A stretch of 64,000 bases of DNA from Bacillus sp. FSL K6-3431 (GCF_038002605.1 NZ_JBBOCT010000001.1:3906001-3970000), one strand, 5' to 3'; numbered from the stretch's first letter, positions 1 through 8,709 are shown. Notes: generated by a model from the letters alone, not told the origin. Numbers and translations: made by a program.

Positions 1-91
1 ATATCGTTGAGTGCACATCCATGTGATTTTTTCAAAGATGGAATTAGAGTGAGAAGAATTGACCATAAGTAGTTGGAGGAATGATTGAAGT

Positions 92-448
92 ATGTTAACA
101 AGAGAAGATATCTTTAAGCATGTCGAAGAGAAATACGGTACATTGCCGGATTATCAGTGGGGAAAGTTTCCCAACTATGCTGTTTTAAGACACGCATCCA
201 GCGGAAAATGGTATGGTCTTGTAATGAATGTCTCTCCAGAGAAATTAGGATTAGACGGAAAAGAAGAAATAGATATTCTGAATCTAAAATCACCTCCCGA
301 ATTAAATGGTAGTTTAATAAACCGACGAGATATTTTACCCGCTTATCATATGAATAAAGAACATTGGATCTCTATTATCTTAGAACGTGCCGATTCAAAA
401 AGAGATATTGATGACTTAATTAAAACGAGCTTTGATTTAACCAAGTAA
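92..448 (+). CDS. MmcQ/YjbR family DNA-binding-like protein
   Basis: This 118-residue protein has the small alpha/beta fold typical of MmcQ/YjbR (CyaY-like) proteins: an N-terminal helix (TREDIFKHVEEKYG), the PDYQWGKFPNYAVLRH segment, a GKWYGLVMNV strand and a C-terminal NKEHWISIIL motif. The ATG at 92 follows a GGAGG site at about 74. Family members are small cytoplasmic proteins, some of which bind DNA; the precise role is unknown. The full family length is present. It is single and is followed by transposon-end-like DNA, so it may be cargo. Confidence 0.85.
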   Translation: MLTREDIFKHVEEKYGTLPDYQWGKFPNYAVLRHASSGKWYGLVMNVSPEKLGLDGKEEIDILNLKSPPELNGSLINRRDILPAYHMNKEHWISIILERADSKRDIDDLIKTSFDLTK

Positions 449-528
449 TAATAAAGAATGTTCCTGCTAATTGGGCCTAATCGTTGAAAAACTAACTAAG
501 ATACACTGGTGCTTTGTTCCGTAAAAGA

Positions 529-702
529 GCGCGATTGTGGAGGGAAAACTTTAGATTTAAACGACTTTATTGTTATATTTTTAAGTACAGTTAAGTATCC
601 ACATCTAAAATTAAACAACTATATTTTAACCCCGCCTTAAAATAAAATAGGGTTATGTTTGTTTATGGCTTTAAAATTAAATAACTTTATTGTAAATTTA
701 CA
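529..702. mobile_element. Left-type Tn7-like end, variant B
   Basis: Three motifs of the form TTAAAyrACTTTATTG lie at about 555, 606 and 674. The block starts with GCGCGATTGTGG and its right edge is ...AATTTACA at 702. Read from the edge inward on the minus strand it starts TGTAAATTTACAATAAAG, close to the Tn7 terminus layout TGT-n6-ACAATAAAGT. The assignment to a Tn7-like end is inference from architecture. Confidence 0.55.
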
Positions 703-810
703 GAATAATGTTCCTTGAAAAAATCATTTAGTAGAACAAGAAAATCCATTTTAATCTATCTTTTTTAACATGGAGTTTTTATTAAAGGTGATATAGAGGT
801 TAGTTATTCA

Positions 811-988
811 ATTAACGGGCGCGATTGTTGAGCAACACAGTTAGAAAATGATCAAACTTTTTTATAAAACCGAGACTTAAATATGCAAGAGAAGAATCTA
901 TTTTGACCAAACTTTCTTTCAAAATGGATTCTTCTTATTTACCGTAAAATATGGGTTTGTGGGGTATTTTTGATTAAACTTTATTACA
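811..988. mobile_element. Left-type Tn7-like end, variant A (copy 1)
   Basis: It contains GGGCGCGATTGTTGA at 817, motif 1 at 848-869, a hairpin of about 889-934 holding motif 2, and motif 3 at 972-988 ending in ACA. The right edge has lost the bases normally found between CTTTATT and the terminal ACA. An IS3-family remnant begins immediately after it. Confidence 0.6.
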
Positions 989-1246
989 GATGAAGCGTTA
1001 AAAACATTTGAGATCAAACGATCGTTGAGCATGAAGGGAAATCCCTATGATAACGCCGTGGCTGAAGCAACATTTAAATTGTTTAAGACTGAATTTACAC
1101 AAGATATGCACTTTGAAAATCTTGAACGACTGGCTCTTGAACTTAGTGACTATGTTCACTGGTTTAATAACATTCGTACTCATAGTTCACTAGATTACTT
1201 GAGCCCCGTAAAATATAAACTTGATACCCTTAAGAAAAGTGTCTAG
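989..1246 (+). pseudogene. IS3-family transposase, C-terminal remnant
   Basis: Only the last part of an orfB-type rve integrase is readable. It contains SMKGNPYDNAVAEATFK, which includes the N-x2-A-E segment around the catalytic glutamate, and ends with HWFNNIRTHSSLDYLSPV, the usual IS3/IS150 C-terminus. The N-terminal two thirds, including the first catalytic aspartates, are missing. The remnant abuts a left-type transposon end, which suggests that the end cut or replaced it. It cannot be active. Confidence 0.85.
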
Positions 1247-1444
1247 TTTAGTGTTGACATACCAAACTCGTCCTATTTATAGTATAAGTTAAAAGGGTTA
1301 TTTATTGGCAAAAGTGTCCAATTTTAGCTGGCGATTACTGTCCAATCTAGTCTAGCGTTTACAAAAACTTATATTATTATTGTTCGACGTACTGATAATA
1401 TGAAATATCATATAGAATATGTAGTAATGATAAAGGAGAGTATA

Positions 1445-2239
1445 ATGTACACTATTGGACAAGTAGCTAAATTTTTAGGTGTATCTAGAGATACCTTAAA
1501 ATTTTATGAAGAAAAGGAATTAGTAAAGCCTAAGCAAAACATTGAGAATGGGTATAGAAAATATAATCATTTTGATATATATGATATAACAACAGTAAAT
1601 TTCTATAGAGAAATTGATATTGAAATTAAAAAAATCCAGGAATTAAGAAAAAGTAAAAGTATAGAGGGAATAAAATCATTAATAGAAGAGAAAGAACAAG
1701 ATGTTTTAGAGGAAATAGAATATAAAAAGCTTCTTTTAAAAAAGCTTCAGATAGTAAAAGAAGATTGCGCGAAAATTAAACAATTCTTAGGAGAATACAC
1801 AGTAAAAGAAATGAAGCCTTTAGAAATAAAAGGAGAAATAGAGCATTTCACTGCGTATGATGAATATGAATCTCTAAAAAAGAACACAGACAGCTTAAAA
1901 AAAGCAGTTACTCTAACATCTTTAAGAAGAGTCATAAGTTTCAATGAAGAAGGTATTATAGAAGATAAGTTTATAATTGTAAGAAAAGTAGAAGACTTTG
2001 ATAAAGAAATAGAAGGTAAAATTCTATCTCATCCAAAATGTATTTATACAGTTATTGAAGATGGAAGATGGTCAACTGGTGGAAAAAGTATTGACCATAA
2101 CGTGGAAGCTAGTTTAAGAAAAGTAGCAATAGAAAAAAGGTATGAACTTTTGGGGCAAGTTTATATAAATCTATTACTTACCACTTATGAAGATGGACTT
2201 GAACGTATATTTTTAGAAATTTATGCACCTATAAAATAA
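1445..2239 (+). CDS. MerR-family regulator with effector-binding C-terminus
   Basis: This 264-residue protein begins with a MerR winged-helix domain: YTIGQVAKFLGVSRDTLKFYEEKELVKP, then NGYRKYNHFDIYDI. A helical linker (residues about 70-125) leads to a C-terminal region with a GyrI-like pattern ending LLTTYEDGLERIFLEIYAPIK. I chose the ATG at 1445 because an AAAGGAGAG site lies 5 bases upstream; the longer frame from 1400 adds non-conserved residues. Such proteins sense small toxic molecules and activate efflux or detoxification genes. The CPBP protease 110 bp downstream is a plausible target. Confidence 0.85.
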   Translation: MYTIGQVAKFLGVSRDTLKFYEEKELVKPKQNIENGYRKYNHFDIYDITTVNFYREIDIEIKKIQELRKSKSIEGIKSLIEEKEQDVLEEIEYKKLLLKKLQIVKEDCAKIKQFLGEYTVKEMKPLEIKGEIEHFTAYDEYESLKKNTDSLKKAVTLTSLRRVISFNEEGIIEDKFIIVRKVEDFDKEIEGKILSHPKCIYTVIEDGRWSTGGKSIDHNVEASLRKVAIEKRYELLGQVYINLLLTTYEDGLERIFLEIYAPIK

Positions 2240-2349
2240 TGCAGACATGTATTGACCTGTGAGTAACCCCTAGGTTTAAGCTGAAGGTATTAGTAAATAT
2301 GAGCGTTATTATATTTACGAAAATACTTAGTTTGAAGCGGGGAATATAC

Positions 2350-3183
2350 ATGAATAGAGAAAAGAAACTAAAAAAACCAGTAGCAAGTTTTATTCTACTA
2401 ACCAATATCATTTTTTTGCCACTTTTTTTTCTTGTAGGAGCCATAAGCATGTTAGGATTTCCTGCATGGGTCTTTGATGTAATGTTTTGTATTTCATCTT
2501 GGTCCTCAACCTTTGCTTTTGCAGTGCTATTTAAAAAAATCTATCCTGGGCAGAGTTTTATACAATTTGTAAGTGATAAATTCAAGAATAAACTTAAATT
2601 TTCCGTGATTCTTACTGTGAGTATGATTCAAGCCTTCATATTTTTGATGATTTTATTTCTCGTATCTAATAATAGTGAAGTAGACTCTATTTTTACTATA
2701 TCTTCATGGGGAATGCTGATCTATTTCTTTTTTAAAAGCTTTCTTGCAGGGCCACTAGGAGAAGAATTAGGGTGGAGAGGTTTCGCTCAAATTGAGCTCC
2801 AAAAGAAGCATTCGCCATTAAAAGCTTCGATAATTATAGGATTTTGGTGGGGTATGTGGCATCTACCTATATGGTTTACTACAGGGTTTGTGGGCATTGA
2901 TTTAATCAAATATATTCTATTCTTTATGATTTCAATCATGTCCATTAAAATCGTCATGACAGCATTTTATAACTTAAATCAGAATTTAATCATCCCAATT
3001 ATCATCCACCAATTCTTTAATTTTTTTATTGGCATAATAAACGGAAACTTAATCGATTTAATCATGTATAACGCAATTTTTTATGTAGTAGTATCAGTTT
3101 TAATCATCGTTATAAATCCAAAGAAAGTATTGTATGGAAAGGAAGATACAAACATTATTAATGGAAAGCATTACATGATTTAG
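2350..3183 (+). CDS. CPBP-family intramembrane metalloprotease
   Basis: This polytopic membrane protein of 277 residues has about eight hydrophobic segments. The CPBP (Abi/CAAX protease) motifs are in order: GPLGEELGWRGF (the EE-x3-R motif), FWWGMWHLPIWF (the F-x3-H motif) and IHQFFNF. These residues ligate zinc in the family. The start at 2350 follows GCGGGGAA; the upstream frame from 2299 is not conserved. Members act in bacteriocin self-immunity or peptide maturation. It follows the MerR regulator and may be controlled by it. Confidence 0.88.
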   Translation: MNREKKLKKPVASFILLTNIIFLPLFFLVGAISMLGFPAWVFDVMFCISSWSSTFAFAVLFKKIYPGQSFIQFVSDKFKNKLKFSVILTVSMIQAFIFLMILFLVSNNSEVDSIFTISSWGMLIYFFFKSFLAGPLGEELGWRGFAQIELQKKHSPLKASIIIGFWWGMWHLPIWFTTGFVGIDLIKYILFFMISIMSIKIVMTAFYNLNQNLIIPIIIHQFFNFFIGIINGNLIDLIMYNAIFYVVVSVLIIVINPKKVLYGKEDTNIINGKHYMI

Positions 3184-3212
3184 TGATAGTTTGTACAGCT
3201 ATACACTTAAAT

Positions 3213-3394
3213 TATCGGGAGCATTAGTTGAATAAGGTTTAATAAAATTATCAAACTTTTTTATAAAGAAATGAATCGATTACATTAAATAAGATCATGT
3301 TTTGATCAATCTTTTTTCAAAAATGGCTTCTTTTATTTACCGTAAAACAAGAGTTTGCAAGGTGTTTTTAATCAAATTACTATCCTCTAATAAT
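3213..3394. mobile_element. Left-type Tn7-like end, variant A (copy 2, degraded)
   Basis: Motif 1 lies at 3247-3268 (ATCAAACTTTTTTATAAA), motif 2 at 3301-3325 with a weakened hairpin, and motif 3 at 3369-3385. The terminal ACA has decayed. A right-type end follows about 10 bp later. Confidence 0.5.
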
Positions 3395-3404
3395 CATAGT
3401 ACAG

Positions 3405-3453
3405 TTAAAAATTACAATAAAGTCATTTAAAAAATAATAAAGTTATTTAAAAC
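3405..3453. mobile_element. Right-type Tn7-like end, variant B
   Basis: Two direct motifs, ACAATAAAGTCATTTAAA and ATAATAAAGTTATTTAAA, are phased exactly 20 bp apart. The expected TGT at the terminus reads TTA here. The motif strongly resembles the TnsB-site core (ACAATAAAGTC) known from the Tn7 right end. Confidence 0.55.
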
Positions 3454-3493
3454 TCCTTATGTCACCAACGGAGCTTCAATCAAGTGAAAATAT

Positions 3494-3540
3494 AAAAACA
3501 GGAAAAGAAAAACAACTTGTTTTTCTTTTCCTGTTTCATT
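3494..3540 (-). terminator. Rho-independent terminator of the bpsA-speD fusion
   Basis: A perfect inverted repeat (AACAGGAAAAGAAAAACAA with its complement TTGTTTTTCTTTTCCTGTT) ends next to the stop codon of the minus-strand gene. It is followed on the minus strand by a T-rich stretch. Confidence 0.8.
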
Positions 3541-5079
3541 TTAAGGGCTTATGGGACAGCCCCCTCCATTTTTCGATTTACCTCGATGTAGGTAATGCTG
3601 TGCGACATTTCCTGCATTAAATTGCTCAGTAATATATTGAACAGCCTCTTGTAGGGCTAATTTACTGCTACAAGTAAAAACATCTATTGCCGCATAACCG
3701 TACTCTGGCCACGTATGAATCGTTAAATGTGATTCTTGAATAATTACTACACCGCTAACCCCGTAAGGTGAAAAATGATGGAAATGTTCGGTCACAATCA
3801 TTGCCTTTGCTTTATAGGCAGCTTGACACATAATCGTTTTAATTTGTTGCACGTCATTGAGTAATGCAACATTGCAATCGTGTAACTCTAATAAAATATG
3901 ATGCCCAAATGTATGCTGGAATTGTGACTTTTGTACTGTTCTCTTAATTTGTGAAAACTTTTTATTTTTGCAACTTGGGCAACCACTGGATTGAAGTTGA
4001 GCAATCGTGATGTATGGATAGCCAGCGCCGACTGTAAGCTTGTGCTGACAATGGATACACTGATAAACGATGGATTTCCGCTCAATTTCTCCCGTGTAAA
4101 TTGGTCGCGTAAACTTACGCTGATTAGGAATATAGGAAGTCATTTGCTCTGTTGTTTGTAATACGAATAATTGGCTTTTAGCACCTAAAATCTGTGCACC
4201 TTCATAGGTGTTAATGTCGTATTTAATACTGTCAATAACGAAGCCCATAGCATATAAACTTTGCTGTAGTTGCCACTGCTTTTGATAGCTACGCTTAGCG
4301 TAGGAAAAAAACACATGCCGCATTGCTTCTGGCTTTAGTGCGTTAATCGCACGTGATAAAAAAAGCTGTGCGCCAATCAAGGTATATGGTGTATCTGTGT
4401 ATACGCAATCAAACTGAAGGGCGTATGTTTTAGGCAAAGGCTCCTGAACGTTATAATAATCTGTTTTAATCTGAAGCTCATAGTCCTTAGCTATTTTGCT
4501 AATCGTACATAAAATTCGCCTGTCAATATCTAACACAACAATTTTAGTTGAGGAATGTGGAGCGATTTTCTTTAGTAAAAAAGCTAATGCAATACTGATA
4601 AAATCATCATCGCCTAAACACAAAATGCGCTTATTGAGTAGCATCGTATAGTCTAGTGCAAGCAATGCACGTTTTAAGGCTGTCTCAACTGTACATTTTG
4701 CTTGATCAATTGCCACGTCAGCTGTGGGTCTAGCGTCATAAATAGTGCTTAATTCGCTTATATTTTGTGTAATCCATTCTGTACGAAATGCATCATCTGT
4801 CGTTAATTGAAGATAGAGTTTAGCATCAGCACCTGAGAGTTGAAAATATTGCGAGATAGCAAGCTGACCCTTTTTCGTTAAGCTATGTTTACCCCAACCT
4901 TGCTTGGAAAATTCTTTCTTCATTGCTGAAACGATAGGTATTGGTAAGTCTGTCGTATGAGCTAAAGATTTAGTTGTGCAATTTTTATGGAAATATAAAG
5001 CAAGTAGAGCTTTTTCTAATGTGTGATAATGTTCTTCAAGCTGCATATCAGCTGTAATTTGTTGTAATTGTTTTTGCAT
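3541..5079 (-). CDS. Fusion of branched-polyamine synthase (BpsA-like) and AdoMet decarboxylase (SpeD)
   Basis: This 512-residue protein combines two polyamine enzymes. Residues 1-75 are a winged-helix-like region. Residues about 110-330 match BpsA aminopropyltransferases: [12 protein letters not shown] (GDDD motif), VLDIDRR and CVYTDTPYT (the D-x-PYT motif), then LFLSRAI. A zinc-ribbon-like segment with C-x2-C pairs (CIHCQ and CPSCK) follows. The last 125 residues are a prokaryotic AdoMet decarboxylase with the [22 protein letters not shown] block; cleavage before Ser in ES would form the pyruvoyl group. The enzyme could make its own aminopropyl donor and build branched polyamines such as N4-bis(aminopropyl)spermidine. 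The ATG at 5079 follows GAGAGGA. The product is inferred. Confidence 0.88.
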   Translation of the reverse strand: MQKQLQQITADMQLEEHYHTLEKALLALYFHKNCTTKSLAHTTDLPIPIVSAMKKEFSKQGWGKHSLTKKGQLAISQYFQLSGADAKLYLQLTTDDAFRTEWITQNISELSTIYDARPTADVAIDQAKCTVETALKRALLALDYTMLLNKRILCLGDDDFISIALAFLLKKIAPHSSTKIVVLDIDRRILCTISKIAKDYELQIKTDYYNVQEPLPKTYALQFDCVYTDTPYTLIGAQLFLSRAINALKPEAMRHVFFSYAKRSYQKQWQLQQSLYAMGFVIDSIKYDINTYEGAQILGAKSQLFVLQTTEQMTSYIPNQRKFTRPIYTGEIERKSIVYQCIHCQHKLTVGAGYPYITIAQLQSSGCPSCKNKKFSQIKRTVQKSQFQHTFGHHILLELHDCNVALLNDVQQIKTIMCQAAYKAKAMIVTEHFHHFSPYGVSGVVIIQESHLTIHTWPEYGYAAIDVFTCSSKLALQEAVQYITEQFNAGNVAQHYLHRGKSKNGGGCPISP

Positions 5080-5141
5080 TGTAGATTCGTCCTCTCAATT
5101 TTAATAAGAAAAATAAAATTGTCAAAATCAACGAATAGAAA

Positions 5142-5165
5142 AAGCGCGACTAAAATTAGTCGCGC
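5142..5165. terminator. GC-rich hairpin upstream of bpsA-speD
   Basis: GCGCGACTAAAATTAGTCGCGC is a perfect palindrome in an AT-rich gap. Position and strength fit a terminator or a regulatory hairpin in the leader of the fusion gene. No T-run decides between these. The rest of 5080-5390 shows nothing recognisable. Confidence 0.4.
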
Positions 5166-5394
5166 CAAATGTTTATAAGAAGCTAACTAATTCTAATCTT
5201 GCTTTTTTTGCACAACAAATAACACTCCAGACGGGTGGTTTGTTCGACAAAATTAAGCTATTACGTTGATTCAGATTAGAATTCTACAATTAACAAAAAG
5301 TTCACCCTTTAATAAAATAGTACTTCAACTGTATAATAGATATTAAAATTTCGCAAGTTTTTGGAAATCATTTCTTGATAGTGTAATAATTGCT

Positions 5395-5902
5395 CGATAT
5401 GTTCTAGAATTTAGCCCCAATGCAGGGAATTTTCCACCGACTTCTGTATTAGAATTGACGACACAAAATGCAAAAGATCAGTTTGACGGAGTTGTTGCCA
5501 GCGCCATTCATATGGTAAATAAAGTATTACCAGATATGCTAAAGAAAAATGAAGGAGCATTATTGTTTACGACAGGTTTGTCTGCAATGTCCGTTGCCAA
5601 TAATGGGGAATGTCGGGATCGCGATGTCGGGACTACGCAATTATATAACCAATCTCCATGCTGAGCTTTCATCGAAGGGAATCTATGTTGCTCACCGTTC
5701 TATAGGTGTATTAATTAAATCAGCTGGGTCGGGTACGGTAAATGATCCTGATGTCATTGCAGATATGTGGTATCATACTTATGTTGAAAAACAAGTATGG
5801 GAAGAGGAGTTTCCTAAAGGAATTACCCCATCAATAACCATAAAAGATGAAGATTTTACTCAAAATCACCTCGCTAATTTTTATACGCATAAAAAGAGAT
5901 AG
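5395..5902 (+). pseudogene. Short-chain dehydrogenase, truncated and frameshifted
   Basis: Two overlapping frames together give the middle and C-terminal part of an SDR. The first frame reads LEFSPNAGNFPPTSV...FDGVVASAIHMVNKVLPDML...GALLFTTG. A frameshift near 5600 moves to MSGLRNYITNLHAELSSKGIYVAHRSIGVLI. The N-terminal Rossmann glycine motif and the catalytic Y-x3-K are absent or damaged. It lies between a right-type and a left-type transposon end with the bpsA-speD gene and is decayed cargo. Confidence 0.75.
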
Positions 5903-6011
5903 CGACAACCTAAAGTTTAATTAAGAGCGATTGAAATCCGTGATATGATTCATAAAATTGCGAGCGGTTAAGTAAACAATCAATCTGGCATAGAACATTT
6001 TACCCCGCAAA

Positions 6012-6191
6012 CTGGCACGATTGTTGTGGATCATAGCTAAAAAATGATTAAACTTTTTTATAAAAATATCACACCCGTTCACAAGAAAAGAATCCATTTT
6101 GATCAATCTTATTTCAAAATGGATTCTTTTTATTTGCCCAAAACTGTGGCTTTGCGATGTACTTTTGATTAAACTTTTTTCCAAAGCCACA
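6012..6191. mobile_element. Left-type Tn7-like end, variant A (copy 3)
   Basis: GGCACGATTGTTG at 6014, motif 1 at 6044-6064, and a strong hairpin (AAAAGAATCCATTTTGA with its complement) at 6086-6130 containing motif 2. Motif 3 leads to CCAAAGCCACA ending at 6191. Read inward the terminus is TGTGGCTTTGGAAAAAAG. The IS6 transposase remnant is cut 6 bp beyond this edge. Confidence 0.65.
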
Positions 6192-6197
6192 GTTTGT

Positions 6198-6410
6198 TTA
6201 CTTGAAATGATGCCGTACTCTTTCATCTAATTCAGGCCCATATTGTTGAACCCAACGCATAATGGTTGTGTGAGCCATGGATAAGCCGCGTTCGTCCATC
6301 ATTTCCATCAAACCACGAAAACTGAGGCTGTAACGTAGGTACCATCTGACCGTTAACAAAATAATGTCAGGCTGATAATGCTTCCATTTGAAAAAATTTT
6401 GTTTTTCCAT
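6198..6410 (-). pseudogene. IS6-family (IS240-like) transposase, N-terminal remnant
   Basis: The first 70 residues of an IS6-type transposase are intact: MEKQNFFKWKHYQPDIILLT, then WYLRYSLSFRGLMEMM and DERGLSMAHTTIMRWVQQYGPELD, which is the N-terminal zinc-ribbon/HTH region. The DDE domain is missing. The frame is broken where the left-type end at 6191 begins. On the other side it joins a beta-glucosidase fragment. Confidence 0.85.
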
Positions 6411-6418
6411 ACTGATCA

Positions 6419-6539
6419 CACACCAGAACCTTATGTTGATCAAGATGATATGGAGAATGGTACAAAAAAACGTTTGAAGAAAGATAGTTTCTATTGGTAT
6501 CAGAAAGCCATCCAGACAAATGGAGAAGATTTAGGGTAA
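6419..6539 (+). pseudogene. C-terminal fragment of a GH1 6-phospho-beta-glucosidase
   Basis: The plus strand reads TPEPYVDQDDMENGTKKRLK, then KDSFYWYQKAIQTNGEDLG and a stop. This matches the C-terminus of GH1 6-phospho-beta-glucosidases, where a YVD-x-DN-x-GT-x-KR motif is followed by KSFYWYK. No further part of the gene is present. The fragment starts right after the IS6 remnant, so the insertion probably removed the rest. Confidence 0.7.
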
Positions 6540-6924
6540 TCATCGCTCGTAAGGAAGGTGGCTCTAAACAATGGCATCCGTTTCATGACGGATGCTTGCA
6601 GCCACATTTACTCTTATTGTATTAGCGAGAGATCCCTTTAAGAAAGCAATACCTGCGCTTGTCTTGTGTGTCCTCAGCTTAGAGATAAGTTTTTATCATA
6701 TTTTTTAAACATAACCTAAAACCGTATACTCTATGAGATGCATACCAGCTATCAAGTTTATGGGGTGCATCTTTGGTTACTGGACAGTGAAAGGAAAGTA
6801 AAAGACCCAACTCTTTAACCATATTTAAACGATAGTAAGACCACCATTTTGAATATACTCAACTCTAAGTAGTTGTGAAGAATACTTAGAGTAAAGGGTT
6901 CTTATCTTCAATAAGATCTTCCAC
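6540..6924. other. Gap without recognisable gene
   Basis: No convincing frame is seen. An imperfect hairpin (GGCATCCGTTTCATGACGGATGCTT) lies at about 6573. The stretch looks like decayed DNA between the IS6/GH1 remnant and the next left-type end. Confidence 0.4.
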
Positions 6925-7086
6925 AAACAGGTAGAAAATGATCGAACTTTTTTATAAAAACTGAACACCCAATCACAAAGAAAGAATCCATTTTGATCAA
7001 TCTTTTTTTCAAAATGGATTCTTTTTGTTTACGATAGAATGCGGATTTGTAAGAAGTTTTTAATCAAACTTTATTCCAAAGCTACA
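6925..7086. mobile_element. Left-type Tn7-like end, variant A (copy 4, well preserved)
   Basis: Motif 1 lies at 6938-6960, the hairpin with motif 2 at 6981-7025 and motif 3 at 7062-7080, followed by CCAAAGCTACA ending at 7086. The next five bases are TTTGT, then TGT at 7092 where a right end would be expected, although the right-end motifs there are poor. Confidence 0.65.
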
Positions 7087-7119
7087 TTTGTTGTGTTTTG
7101 AGACAACTCAATCGTGACC

Positions 7120-7258
7120 TCAAACAATGGGGTTACTTTCTAAGTTGTTTGAAGTTATGGATGGAAATTATTTTATAATTGATGCTTATTTTAAACCAAT
7201 GTACTATGGTTACACAGGATGGGATTTTAACTTGAGCAATAATCAAAAAAACAAATAA
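7120..7258 (+). pseudogene. Unidentified C-terminal coding fragment
   Basis: One frame reads MGLLSKLFEVMDGNYF, then IIDAYFKPMYYGYTGWDFNL, and stops at 7258. It looks like the C-terminus of a real protein (balanced composition, aromatic-rich) but I do not recognise the family. No start or ribosome site fits. The following 7260-7668 contains only a hairpin and no gene. Confidence 0.35.
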
Positions 7259-7324
7259 TTCATGATGTCACCCCTCTTTTAATAAGTAAACGCCGGTTTA
7301 AATCTAGTTCTTTATTTCAAAATA

Positions 7325-7358
7325 AAAGAACCTTTACCATTTGTATGGTGAAGGTTTT
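7325..7358. terminator. Hairpin, probable terminator
   Basis: AACCTTTACCATTTGTATGG with TGAAGGTTTT forms an imperfect stem-loop followed by T-rich DNA. It sits in a gene-free gap. Confidence 0.4.
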
Positions 7359-7668
7359 ACGTGTATATAAAGACCTTTACCAACTAAAAGGTACTTCTTT
7401 TTTTAGGCATGGTTGATTCTCCTCACTAGTTGTGTATTATTTTACTCGCTCTTATTTTTATTGGTGTGGCCTATCCATGTAATAAGCTATTTTGTTTAAC
7501 CCGATTTTTTTAAGGGAAAACTAATATTAATCGACCGCTTAACCTGAATGGATAGATTGGATAATACTATCAAAAAGGATGCACTTTTAGGTTGAGGGGT
7601 TTCATTAATGTATAACTATCCAGATTAGGGACAAAACAATAATAAATAATTGAATTGGAGGTCTTACA

Positions 7669-8124
7669 GTGGCAGATGATTCCGAAGTGAAGGCAAATGA
7701 TTTAGAAGTGGAACCAATATTTGAGGGGCGTACGTATGAGCGCCATCTACTGAAACTTTCTATAAATGAGAATGAATATAAAGGACATTTTCATGAAGGA
7801 GAAATTCAGTGGTTAAACCCAAATCCAAAACAGGATCTTGGAGAGAAACAATTAAAATCACTTGAAGCTCAGATTCACCAACTTATGCAGGAGCGCGGGA
7901 TTGAGGACGAAACAGATGATCTTGAAATCAAACCAATGTTTGATGATAAAAACCATGAGGGGCATATATTTAAACTAACTATTCAAGGTAAAGAATATAC
8001 TGGGGTCTTCCATGAAGGGCAAATACAATGGCTTCATCCAACGCCAAGACGCAAATTTAAGGGAAATCGTGTAGAAAAGATAGAAGAAAAAATTCATGAA
8101 AAAATTCAAAAAAAAATGGAGTGA
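7669..8124 (+). CDS. Duplicated-domain protein resembling DUF5342 (YheE-like)
   Basis: This 151-residue acidic cytoplasmic protein consists of two copies of a module of about 70 residues. Copy one contains LEVEPIFEGRTYERHLLKLS...GHFHEGEIQWLNPNPKQD; copy two contains LEIKPMFDDKNHEGHIFKLT...GVFHEGQIQWLHPTPRRK. The single module resembles the Bacillus YheE/DUF5342 pattern, with no known function. The GTG start at 7669 follows TTGGAGG. The C-terminus is a charged coiled-coil-like tail. The tandem duplication is the notable point. Confidence 0.65.
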   Translation: MADDSEVKANDLEVEPIFEGRTYERHLLKLSINENEYKGHFHEGEIQWLNPNPKQDLGEKQLKSLEAQIHQLMQERGIEDETDDLEIKPMFDDKNHEGHIFKLTIQGKEYTGVFHEGQIQWLHPTPRRKFKGNRVEKIEEKIHEKIQKKME

Positions 8125-8321
8125 AAAAATTTGAAATAACATATAGAAATACTCTAGTAAGGGTAGTCTTTGTGTCATTTAGTTCGCAAATCATTCCTGT
8201 TTTATCTTTACAAACAAAATTAAAGGTAACTGCCTTCTGCGTCTAATAAGCGTTTTTGGGTGATTATTATCTAATATATACGATTACTCATGCCAATTGT
8301 TTACATATTAATGAATCATTA

Positions 8322-8472
8322 TAAAAAGCGATTAAACTTTTTTATAAAAAGTAATGCATGTTCCTTACTAATACACACGTTTTGATCAATCTTTTTTATA
8401 AAATGAAAATTATCATCGTGTAAAATCAACGCTTATAGCACATTTTTAATTGAACTTTTTTATAAACCTACA
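8322..8472. mobile_element. Left-type Tn7-like end, variant A (copy 5)
   Basis: Motif 1 lies at 8330-8350, motif 2 at 8381-8401 and motif 3 at 8448-8466, then AACCTACA ending at 8472. The spacer TTTGT (8473-8477) separates it from a full right-type end. This is the best-preserved left-right junction in the window. Confidence 0.7.
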
Positions 8473-8477
8473 TTTGT

Positions 8478-8540
8478 TGTAGATTTGAAATAAAGTCAAC
8501 CATATATAAAAAAGGATGTACTGTTTTAAATAAAGTTATA
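8478..8540. mobile_element. Right-type Tn7-like end with three phased motifs
   Basis: TGTAGATTTGAAATAAAGTC starts at 8478. Cores AAATAAAG, AAAAAAGG and AAATAAAG occur at 8488, 8508 and 8528, exactly 20 bp apart. The Tn7 right end likewise has closely packed TnsB sites next to tnsA, and a tnsA-like start follows here at 8585. Confidence 0.7.
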
Positions 8541-8548
8541 CCGTTTTT

Positions 8549-8576
8549 CCCCTTTGGTTATGAGTAACCGAAGGGG
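8549..8576. terminator. Hairpin between right end and tnsA remnant
   Basis: CCCCTTTGGTTA and TAACCGAAGGGG form a strong stem followed by T-rich DNA. Similar hairpins follow the right ends at 9928 and 33966. It could insulate the element from outside transcription. Confidence 0.65.
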
Positions 8577-8584
8577 TGTTTTTT

Positions 8585-8709
8585 ATGTTCAAAAGAAAAA
8601 GAACATCTAAAGTCGATAAGTGGATAAAAGAAGGTCGAGGTTCTGGTGTAGGTGTGATTATAAGCCGTGGTTGAAGATTCAAGATGTAATCAGACTAAGT
8701 TCTGAATAA
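8585..8709 (+). pseudogene. tnsA-like N-terminal remnant (Tn7-like transposase subunit)
   Basis: The frame from ATG 8585 reads MFKRKRTSKVDKWIKEGRGS, then GVG. After a frameshift near 8653 the next frame reads DYKPWLKIQDVIRLSSE. Together this matches the TnsA N-terminus, whose E. coli form has the pattern RRIKEGRGQGHGKDYIPWL followed by a QEVPSSGR segment. TnsA is the endonuclease that cuts the 5' ends of Tn7. The catalytic domain is missing. The position just inside the right end and the inward direction are exactly those of tnsA in Tn7. Confidence 0.7.
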
